Assembly (NCBI GenBank): GCA_016285355.1
Contig: JAEEQP010000007.1
Coordinates: forward strand, 1-64,000
Length of the DNA: 64,000 nucleotides
Direction of reading: 5' to 3'
Origin: Bacteroidales bacterium
Lineage (GTDB): Bacteria; Bacteroidota; Bacteroidia; Bacteroidales; F082
Shown here: one piece after another, positions 42,722 to 49,575 of the stretch
How positions within the stretch are numbered: position 1 is the first letter of the stretch
Layout of the letters: each line of letters starts with the position of its first letter
Position numbers and translations under genes: made by a program
Notes under the pieces: model-generated
What the model was told of the DNA's origin: nothing
Databases searched by the model: none
The model's input: only the letters and a program-made list of their open reading frames with translations

Positions 42722-43543
42722 ATGGACTGGTTACAAGCATTAATCTTAGGCATTCTTCAAGGTCTGACGGAATATCTGCCCGTCAGCAGTAGTGGACATT
42801 TAGCCATTGGTCAGGCACTTTTCGGCCTCGACGACGGCTCTTCTAACCTCACTTTCACCGTGTTGCTCCATGTGGCCACCGTGTGCAGCACCTTGGTCAT
42901 CCTGTGGAAGGAAATCGTGTGGATTTTCAAGGACTTGTTTACTAAACAATCCTGGAGCAGTTACCAAAACCTCAACGGCGGCACAAAATACGCCATCAAC
43001 ATTCTGATTTCCATGATTCCAGTGGCCATCGTGGGCTTCCTCTTCAAGGACAAGGTGGAAGAAGTCTTCGGCTCAGGTCTGCTCATCGTGGGCATCATGC
43101 TTTTGGTGACGGCTTCGCTGCTCACCTTCTCTTACTTCGCCAAGCCGCGCCAAAAAGAGGACATCAGCCCCTCAAACGCCTTTGTCATCGGTATTGCCCA
43201 GGCTTGCGCCGTGATGCCGGGTTTGTCGCGTTCTGGCTCAACGATTGCGACAGGTTTGCTCCTCGGCAACAAAAAGGAAAAACTCGCTCAGTTCTCCTTC
43301 CTGATGGTCATTCCGCCCATCCTCGGTGAGGCCTTGCTCGATGTCAAGGACATCATTGAAGTCGGCTTCAGCCAAGCCATGGACGGCATCTCGCCTGTGG
43401 CCGCCCTCGTCGGCTTTTTGGCTGCCTTTATCTCGGGTTGCTTCGCCTGCAAATGGATGATTAACATCGTGAAGAAGGGCAAGCTGATTTGGTTTGCCGT
43501 GTATTGTGCCATTGTGGGTATCGTTGCCATAATTTTCGCCTGA
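42722..43543 (+). CDS. uppP: Undecaprenyl-diphosphatase UppP (BacA)
   Basis: A 273-residue polytopic membrane enzyme that removes a phosphate from undecaprenyl diphosphate to recycle the cell-wall lipid carrier. The first motif is [14 protein letters not shown] (Glu17, serines ~22-24) and the second is [18 protein letters not shown] (~160). Seven or eight membrane helices are visible. Mutation of the equivalent bacA gives bacitracin sensitivity in E. coli. Its stop overlaps the truB start (TGATG), indicating coupling. Confidence 0.95.
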   Translation: MDWLQALILGILQGLTEYLPVSSSGHLAIGQALFGLDDGSSNLTFTVLLHVATVCSTLVILWKEIVWIFKDLFTKQSWSSYQNLNGGTKYAINILISMIPVAIVGFLFKDKVEEVFGSGLLIVGIMLLVTASLLTFSYFAKPRQKEDISPSNAFVIGIAQACAVMPGLSRSGSTIATGLLLGNKKEKLAQFSFLMVIPPILGEALLDVKDIIEVGFSQAMDGISPVAALVGFLAAFISGCFACKWMINIVKKGKLIWFAVYCAIVGIVAIIFA

Positions 43544-44286
43544 TGTTCCATTTTGAAGACGGCGAGGTCATCCTCATCGACAAGCCTTTAGACTGGACGT
43601 CGTTCGACACGGTCAACTTCATCCGTTCCTTGGTCAACCGTTGTTATGGCATCCGCAAACTGAAAGTCGGACATGCGGGTACGTTGGATCCTTTGGCTAC
43701 AGGTTTGCTCATCCTTTGCACAGGTAAGATGACCAAACAGATTGACACGTTTCAAGCACAGGTGAAAACATACACTGGAACGATTTTGCTCGGCCAGACT
43801 ACACCGACTTTCGATTTTGAGAGTGAGCCTGATGCCTTCTACCCCACCGACGGTATCACGCCAGAGCAAATTGAAGCGGCACGACAGCAGTTCATCGGCG
43901 ACCTAAAGCAATATCCGCCAAAGTATTCCGCCATCAAAATCAAGGGAAAACGTGCCTTTGACTACGCCCGTTCCGACGAGGAAATCGAGCTGAAAGCCCG
44001 CGATGTCCGCATTGACGATTTCAAAATCAGCCTCGACCGCTTCCCCGAACTCGACTTTGAGGTCACTTGCAGCAAAGGCACCTACATCCGCAGCCTTGCC
44101 AATGACTTCGGCAAAGCCTTGGGCAACGGTGCCTGCCTGAAATCTTTAAGACGCACCCGCATTGGTGACTTCAAAGTTGAGGATGCCTGGCCTTTGGAAA
44201 AGTTGAAGCAGCATATTATCGACACAGGGGATGCATTTAAGGAGTGGAAGAAGGAACAAGAGGAAAAACAGCAGAAACAAGGCTGA
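43543..44286 (+). CDS. truB: tRNA pseudouridine(55) synthase TruB
   Basis: A 247-residue enzyme making pseudouridine at position 55 in the tRNA TΨC loop. The catalytic Asp is in GHAGTLDPLATGLL (D49). Other family motifs are YTGTILLGQTTPTFDFES, QYPPKYSAIKIKGKRAFDYA and CSKGTYIRSLANDFG. The C-terminus ends in a Lys/Glu/Gln tail. The start at 43543 overlaps the uppP stop by one base; the longer reading frame lies within uppP and was rejected. Confidence 0.95.
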   Translation: MFHFEDGEVILIDKPLDWTSFDTVNFIRSLVNRCYGIRKLKVGHAGTLDPLATGLLILCTGKMTKQIDTFQAQVKTYTGTILLGQTTPTFDFESEPDAFYPTDGITPEQIEAARQQFIGDLKQYPPKYSAIKIKGKRAFDYARSDEEIELKARDVRIDDFKISLDRFPELDFEVTCSKGTYIRSLANDFGKALGNGACLKSLRRTRIGDFKVEDAWPLEKLKQHIIDTGDAFKEWKKEQEEKQQKQG

Positions 44287-44310
44287 AAACCAATACTTTA
44301 ATAAAAAAAC

Positions 44311-44342
44311 TTGACAAAACTTTTGTCCTGCATTATCTTTGC
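44311..44342 (+). promoter_or_regulatory. Promoter for queA
   Basis: TTGA (44311-44314), a 19-base spacer and TATCTTTGC (44334-44342) fit the Bacteroidota consensus with one -33 change; ATG follows at 44382. Confidence 0.65.
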
Positions 44343-44381
44343 ACGCCTTTATTGAGCAAAGGAATATCAAACTTTATATAA

Positions 44382-45431
44382 ATGAAACTCTCTCAATTCA
44401 AATTCAACCTGCCGAGCGAGCTGATTGCGTTGCAGCCTACGCAAAACCGCGACGAAGCCCGCTTGATGGTCGTTGACCGCAAGACTGGCAAAATCGAGCA
44501 CCGCATTTTCAAGGACTTGGTGGACTATGTGAAAGACGGCGACGTGTTCGTTATTAATAATACTAAGGTGTTTCCTGCCAAACTCTATGGTGAGAAGGAA
44601 AAGACCGGTGCCAAGATTGAAGTGCTGCTACTCCGCGAATTAGACCACGAGAGCCGCCTTTGGGACGTGCTCGTTGACCCGGCGCGTAAAATCCGCATCG
44701 GCAACAAGCTGTATTTCGGCGACGGCGACGAATTGGTGGCTGAAGTCATCGACAACACCACCTCGCGTGGCCGCACGTTGCGCTTCCTTTATGATGGCAC
44801 CTACGACGAGTTCAAAAAGACCCTTTCAGGACTTGGCCACACGCCCATCCCGAAAGAACTGAACCGTGACGAACGCCCCGAAGACGCTGAAGATTTTCAG
44901 ACCATCTACGCCAAGGTGGAAGGTGCCGTTTCGGCTCCTACTGCAGGCATGCACTTCAGCAAAATCCTGATGAAACGTCTTGAAATCATCGGTGCTTCTT
45001 TCGCCGAACTGACCCTGCATCCTGGCATGGGCAACTTCCGCGACATTGAAGTGGAAGATCTCACCAAGCACAAGCCCGACTCGGAGGAGATGTACATCGA
45101 TGAAAACTGCTGCACCTTGGTCAACGAGGCCAACCAACGCCACAACACCGTCTTTGCCGTGGGCACCACCTCGCTGAAAGCCCTAGAGACCGCTCAGACC
45201 ATCAGCGGCAAAATCAAGCCCTACAAAGGCTGGACAAACAAGTTCATCTTCCCGCCGTATACCTTCTCAGTGGCCAATGCCATGATAACCAACTTCCACC
45301 TGCCCAAGTCGCCCATGATGATGGAAGTGGCGGCCTTCGCTGGTTACGACCTGCTGATGAAAGCCTACAAGGAAGCCATCGCCGAGAAATACCGCTTCTT
45401 CACATACGGTGATGCGATGCTGATTATTTAA
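44382..45431 (+). CDS. queA: S-adenosylmethionine:tRNA ribosyltransferase-isomerase QueA
   Basis: A 349-residue QueA that transfers and rearranges the ribosyl part of SAM onto preQ1-tRNA to make epoxyqueuosine. Family motifs: [20 protein letters not shown] at the start, [55 protein letters not shown], and [16 protein letters not shown]. queG, for the next step, is at 12766-13689. The stop overlaps the ORF6N start (TAATG), so that gene may be read by coupling. Confidence 0.95.
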   Translation: MKLSQFKFNLPSELIALQPTQNRDEARLMVVDRKTGKIEHRIFKDLVDYVKDGDVFVINNTKVFPAKLYGEKEKTGAKIEVLLLRELDHESRLWDVLVDPARKIRIGNKLYFGDGDELVAEVIDNTTSRGRTLRFLYDGTYDEFKKTLSGLGHTPIPKELNRDERPEDAEDFQTIYAKVEGAVSAPTAGMHFSKILMKRLEIIGASFAELTLHPGMGNFRDIEVEDLTKHKPDSEEMYIDENCCTLVNEANQRHNTVFAVGTTSLKALETAQTISGKIKPYKGWTNKFIFPPYTFSVANAMITNFHLPKSPMMMEVAAFAGYDLLMKAYKEAIAEKYRFFTYGDAMLII

Positions 45432-46375
45432 TGGTTGTTTCAATGGCGAAACAGATAAAGGAAAAATCGGTAGCAAAAGTTCAAACAATTGCAAAGAGTG
45501 AACAATTGGATAATGCAATTTGCGACATCCAATCTATTAATATTGAACATCTCATCTACACAATTAGAGGTGTTCAAGTGATGCTTGACCGTGATATTGC
45601 TTTATTGTATAGCGTTGAAACAGGGCAACTTAACAGACAAGTCAAAAGAAATATAGAAAGGTTTCCGTCAGATTTCATGTTTCAACTATCCAAAGAAGAA
45701 CAAGAAATCTTGAAATGCCAAAATGGCATCTCAAGTTGGGGAGGAGATCGATATCTTCCATACGCCTTCACCGAAAATGGCATTGCCATGCTCAGCAGCG
45801 TCCTACGTTCACCAACGGCCATTGAGGCTAACATTCGCATTATGCGTGCGTTTACTTCCATGCGGCATTTCCTTACGAACAACGCTCAAGTTTTCCAGCG
45901 TCTTTCAAACATCGAATACCATCAAATCGAGACTGATAAACGCATTGACGAGGTGTTCAAAAGATTAGACGCCAACACAACTCCCCAACAAGGCATCTTT
46001 TTTGATGGACAAGTCTTTGACGCATACCGTTTCGCCTCTGACCTTGTCAGGAAAGCAAATAAGTCTATCGTATTGATTGACAATTATGTAGACGACACCG
46101 TGCTTTCCTTGTTGGATAAAAGACAAGACGGCGTTTCAGCAACCATATACACCCAACATATCAGTCAAAAGATGCAGTTGGATATTAATCGGCATAACAC
46201 CCAATATCCACCAATTTCAGTCCAACAATTCAACAAAGCACACGACCGTTTCCTTCTCATCGATGATGAAATCTATCACATCGGAGCCTCACTCAAAGAC
46301 TTGGGCAAGAAATGGTTTGCTTTTGCAAAAATGCACGATATTACGACAAAAGAACTCATTAAGAAAATCAAGTAA
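45431..46375 (+). CDS. ORF6N-domain protein with phospholipase-D-like C-terminal domain
   Basis: A 314-residue protein. The N-terminal ORF6N domain, a phage-related Bro/KilA-N-like DNA-binding region, shows VMLDRDIALLYSVETGQLNR, RFPSDFMFQLSKEEQEIL and AFTENGIAMLSSVLRS. The last ~130 residues match the tail of the RhuM protein at 264-1178: FFDGQVFDAYR, IVLIDNYVDDTVLSLLDKR, then HDRFLLIDDEIYHIGASLKD. The HxK of true PLD enzymes is HDR here, so the tail may bind rather than cut nucleic acid. Its start overlaps the queA stop, odd for what looks like an accessory gene. MAKQIKEK (45443) is an alternative start. Confidence 0.8.
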   Translation: MVVSMAKQIKEKSVAKVQTIAKSEQLDNAICDIQSINIEHLIYTIRGVQVMLDRDIALLYSVETGQLNRQVKRNIERFPSDFMFQLSKEEQEILKCQNGISSWGGDRYLPYAFTENGIAMLSSVLRSPTAIEANIRIMRAFTSMRHFLTNNAQVFQRLSNIEYHQIETDKRIDEVFKRLDANTTPQQGIFFDGQVFDAYRFASDLVRKANKSIVLIDNYVDDTVLSLLDKRQDGVSATIYTQHISQKMQLDINRHNTQYPPISVQQFNKAHDRFLLIDDEIYHIGASLKDLGKKWFAFAKMHDITTKELIKKIK

Positions 46376-46396
46376 ACAACAATAAATCAGGCAACT

Positions 46397-47920
46397 ATGA
46401 ACCAAGAAGATTTTTTCAAGAAAATAACCGCTCATGCGAAGGAATACGGTTTCATTTTCCCTTCGAGCGAGATTTATGACGGACTTTCAGCCGTTTACGA
46501 CTACGGCCAAAACGGCGTGGAGTTGAAGAAGAACATCCGCGAATACTGGTGGAAGGCCATGGTGCAGATGCACGAAAACATCGTCGGTATCGATGCCGCT
46601 ATCTTCATGCATCCCACCACTTGGAAGGCCTCGGGCCACGTCGACGCCTTCAACGACCCGCTCATCGACAACCGCGACAGCAAGAAACGCTATCGCGCCG
46701 ATGTACTCGTTGAGGATTATATGGCCAAGATTGAGGAGAAGATTAATAAAGAGGTGGAGAAAGCCCGCAAACGCTTCGGTGACGCTTTCAACGAGGAACA
46801 GTTTGTGACCACCAACCCACGTGTGTTGGAACACAAGGCTAAGATTGAGGAAATCAGCCACCGCCTGTATGGTGCCATGGAGAAAAACGACCTCGATGCC
46901 ATCAAACAGCTCATCCTCGACCTGGAAATCGTTTGCCCCATCAGCGGCACCCGAAATTGGACCGACGTGCGTCAGTTCAACCTGATGTTCGCCACCAAGA
47001 TGGGTAGCGTGGCCGACGGCTCCGACACCATCTATCTGCGTCCCGAGACGGCACAAGGCATCTTCGTCAACTACCTCAACGTGCAGAAGACCGGCCGCAT
47101 GAAGATTCCGTTCGGCATCGCCCAGACGGGTAAGGCCTTCCGCAACGAGATTGTGGCGCGTCAGTTCATTTTCCGTATGCGCGAGTTTGAGCAGATGGAG
47201 ATGCAGTTCTTCGTCCGCCCTGGCACGGAGCTCGAATGGTTCCAACACTGGAAGCAGGAACGCCTCAACTGGCACCTCTCATTAGGTCTGCCTGCCGAGA
47301 AATACCGTTTCCACGACCACGAGAAGCTGGCCCACTACGCCAACGCCGCCACCGACATCGAATTCGACTTCCCCTTCGGCTTCAAGGAGCTGGAAGGCAT
47401 CCACAGCCGCACCGACTTCGACCTCTCCGCCCACGCCAAATACTCGGGCAAGAAGCTCCAATACTTCGACCCCGACACCAACGAGAGCTACACACCTTAC
47501 GTCATCGAGACCTCCATCGGCCTCGACCGCATGTTCCTCGCCATGTTCAGCAACGCCTTCACCGAGGAGAAGTTGGAAGACGGCTCGGAGCGCGTGGTGC
47601 TGAAGCTGCCGGCCATCCTGGCACCTTACAAGGTCGCGGTGCTGCCGTTAGTCAAGAAAGACGGTCTGCCGGAGAAGGCCCGCGAAATCATCGACTCGCT
47701 GAAGTTTGACTTCATGTGCCAATACGAGGAGAAGGACTCTATCGGCAAGCGTTACAGAAGACAAGATGCCATCGGCACGCCAATGTGCGTCACCGTCGAT
47801 AACGACACCTTGGTGGACAACACCGTCACCGTGCGCGACCGCGACACGATGGCGCAGGTACGCGTCCCGATTGAGAACCTCCACAATATGATTTTCGACG
47901 AATTGAAACCGAAGAAGTAA
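46397..47920 (+). CDS. glyS: Glycyl-tRNA synthetase (α2 type)
   Basis: A 507-residue class II aminoacyl-tRNA synthetase that charges tRNA-Gly. Motifs: GFIFPSSEIYDGLSAVYDYG (start), NWTDVRQFNLMFATKMG (~195), YLRPETAQGIFVNYLNV (~215), FGIAQTGKAFRNEIVARQF with motif 2, and ETSIGLDRMFLAMFSN (motif 3 region, ~370). The C-terminal anticodon-binding domain follows (LAPYKVAVLPLVKKDG). It is the single-subunit eukaryote/archaeal-type enzyme usual in Bacteroidota, not the glyQS type. It follows the ORF6N gene by 21 bases and ends at the terminator at 47984. Confidence 0.95.
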   Translation: MNQEDFFKKITAHAKEYGFIFPSSEIYDGLSAVYDYGQNGVELKKNIREYWWKAMVQMHENIVGIDAAIFMHPTTWKASGHVDAFNDPLIDNRDSKKRYRADVLVEDYMAKIEEKINKEVEKARKRFGDAFNEEQFVTTNPRVLEHKAKIEEISHRLYGAMEKNDLDAIKQLILDLEIVCPISGTRNWTDVRQFNLMFATKMGSVADGSDTIYLRPETAQGIFVNYLNVQKTGRMKIPFGIAQTGKAFRNEIVARQFIFRMREFEQMEMQFFVRPGTELEWFQHWKQERLNWHLSLGLPAEKYRFHDHEKLAHYANAATDIEFDFPFGFKELEGIHSRTDFDLSAHAKYSGKKLQYFDPDTNESYTPYVIETSIGLDRMFLAMFSNAFTEEKLEDGSERVVLKLPAILAPYKVAVLPLVKKDGLPEKAREIIDSLKFDFMCQYEEKDSIGKRYRRQDAIGTPMCVTVDNDTLVDNTVTVRDRDTMAQVRVPIENLHNMIFDELKPKK

Positions 47921-47983
47921 TGAAATTGCTTTCATCAAGAAATGCCCTGTATTCAACGCAGTTAAATCGTTCAAAATAGTTTT

Positions 47984-48019
47984 AAAATCTCTCAAAAAAT
48001 CAATTTTGGGAGATTTTTT
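47984..48019 (+). terminator. Rho-independent terminator after glyS
   Basis: AAAATCTCTCAAAA and TTTTGGGAGATTTT form a 14-bp stem with one G-U pair around a 6-base loop, followed by Ts. Confidence 0.75.
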
Positions 48020-48034
48020 CTACCCTTTTATGTT

Positions 48035-48095
48035 ATCATTTTATTTTTATGATGAAAATTTTATGATGTTTTTAGTATGATAAAAATAAAATGAT
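48035..48095. repeat. Long A/T inverted repeat upstream of an ATPase gene
   Basis: ATCATTTTATTTTTAT (48035-48050) and its perfect reverse complement (48080-48095). The right arm abuts the -7 element TATCTTTGC at 48096. The loop contains two more TTTTATGATG copies. It fits an operator for autoregulation. Confidence 0.8.
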
Positions 48096-48104
48096 TATCT
48101 TTGC
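48096..48104 (+). promoter_or_regulatory. -7 promoter element for the ATPase at 48120
   Basis: TATCTTTGC, 15 bases before the ATG, matches the consensus. The inverted repeat covers the -33 region. Confidence 0.55.
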
Positions 48105-48119
48105 CAAAATTTGAACGCC

Positions 48120-49238
48120 ATGATTTACAATCCATTCATCACTTCGGGCTATGTTTCGCCCGAATACTTTTGCGACCGCGAAAACGAAACACGGCAGTTG
48201 GTTCAGAACATATTAGGCCACAGCCACACGGTGCTCATTTCGCCTCGACGCATGGGCAAAACTGGCCTCATCGAACATTGCTTCAACCAAGACATCATCA
48301 AAAACAGTTGCCACACCTTCTTCATCGACATTTACCCCACCATGAACCTTAATGATTTTGTGTTTCTGTTAGGCAATCGTATTTGCAGAAGCCTGAAAGC
48401 CAAAGACAAGCAACTCATGGAGTTGTTCGTGAAAGTGGTAAAGTCCATCCAATTCACCATCGGCTTTGACGAAGCAGGCATGATGAATGGCTCTTTCGGT
48501 CTCGGTGACATCAAAGATTCTCAAAAGTCGTTGGAGGAGATTTTCCAGTATTTGGAAGAAGCCAAGCGGCCTTGCGTTGTGGCCATCGACGAGTTCCAGC
48601 AGATTGAAAAATACCCCGAAAAGAATGTGGAAGCCCTGCTACGCACTTATATCCAACACTGCAACAACGCCACTTTCATCTTTGCCGGCAGCCAACGGCA
48701 CATCATTCAAAACATGTTCGCCACAGTTTCAAAACCTTTTTATAACAGTTCGAGCATGATGAGCCTCAATGCCATCGCAAAGGAGAAATATGTCGATTTT
48801 GCCATAAAGATGTTCGCCCAGTTTGGCAAAACTTGCGCTCCCGAATGGGTTGAAAACCTATATGATACCTTGGAAGGCCACACTTGGTATATGCAAGCCG
48901 TATTGTATTTGGCCTTTTACATGACCGAAAAGGATTGCTCGCCAACCATTATCAATGAAGCATTGATAAAACGTGTCTCCGACAATGAAAACGTCTTTGA
49001 GTCCCTGTACTATGGTTTGAGCGAAAAGCAGCGGCAAGTGCTGAAAGCCATTGCCGTTGAAGGCAAGGCTAAACAAACGCAATCGGTGGCTTTCATCAAA
49101 AAACACAACCTGGCATCGGCCAGTTCGGTGCAGTCGGCCTTGCGCCAGTTGTTGGACAAAGACCTGATAACAACAGAGCAAGGTTCCTATCGTATAGATG
49201 ACCGTTTCTTTGGTTTTTGGCTTAAAAGCCAATTATAA
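48120..49238 (+). CDS. AAA-type ATPase with C-terminal winged helix (no nuclease domain)
   Basis: A 372-residue ATPase. Walker A SPRRMGKT (41-48), Walker B PCVVAIDEFQQI (~150), then FAGSQRHIIQNMFATV (~180). The last ~90 residues look like a winged helix (SEKQRQVLKAIAVEGK, SSVQSALRQLLDKDLI). Unlike the other four ATPases it lacks a PD-(D/E)XK-like end. It resembles ATPase_2-family proteins; its role is unknown. MIYNPFITSGYV at 48120 was chosen; the frame also opens at TTG 48111. A long inverted repeat overlaps its promoter and a terminator follows at 49297. Confidence 0.8.
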   Translation: MIYNPFITSGYVSPEYFCDRENETRQLVQNILGHSHTVLISPRRMGKTGLIEHCFNQDIIKNSCHTFFIDIYPTMNLNDFVFLLGNRICRSLKAKDKQLMELFVKVVKSIQFTIGFDEAGMMNGSFGLGDIKDSQKSLEEIFQYLEEAKRPCVVAIDEFQQIEKYPEKNVEALLRTYIQHCNNATFIFAGSQRHIIQNMFATVSKPFYNSSSMMSLNAIAKEKYVDFAIKMFAQFGKTCAPEWVENLYDTLEGHTWYMQAVLYLAFYMTEKDCSPTIINEALIKRVSDNENVFESLYYGLSEKQRQVLKAIAVEGKAKQTQSVAFIKKHNLASASSVQSALRQLLDKDLITTEQGSYRIDDRFFGFWLKSQL

Positions 49239-49296
49239 ATACACAAAATTTTATGTATTTACCGCTGCAACAGCATAGACAACCCCATAGACAACG

Positions 49297-49337
49297 ATTG
49301 GATTTCGATTTTGCAACAAATTGAAATCCAATTTTTT
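49297..49337 (+). terminator. Probable terminator after the ATPase
   Basis: ATTGGATTTC and GAAATCCAAT form a perfect 10-bp stem, followed by TTTTTTA. Confidence 0.65.
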
Positions 49338-49416
49338 ATGTTTTCACATTTTCAAATAATGATAGACAAACCCTCTTGGGGGCTTGACAAAACGCTTTTC
49401 CTGTTGGGAAATTTTC

Positions 49417-49425
49417 TAATTTTGC
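49417..49425 (+). promoter_or_regulatory. -7 promoter element for the T9SS operon
   Basis: TAATTTTGC fits TAnnTTTGC. The leader from here to the ATG at 49576 contains the 93-bp repeat element at 49438. Confidence 0.5.
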
Positions 49426-49437
49426 GTTGCAAACGTT

Positions 49438-49530
49438 TGTAGGGCTGTCGTATCACGGCAACCGCACGCAAAACGGCATAGCGGCTGCCACGGTGCTTCG
49501 ACAAGCTCAGCAACCTGTAACAGCCCTACA
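49438..49530. repeat. TGTAGGGCTGTC element with a CTTCGACAGGCTCAG-family repeat inserted in it
   Basis: Ends are TGTAGGGCTGTC and ACAGCCCTACA. Compared with the 72-bp element at 37064-37135, the right half reads ...GCTGCCACGGTG, then a 20-base insert CTTCGACAAGCTCAGCAACC (49496-49515), then TGTAACAGCCCTACA. The uninterrupted copy has GTGTGACAGCCC at that place. It lies in the leader of the T9SS operon. Confidence 0.85.
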
Positions 49531-49575
49531 AACCGAAACAAAAAACAGGAAAAACAAACAAAAAAAATAGAAACC

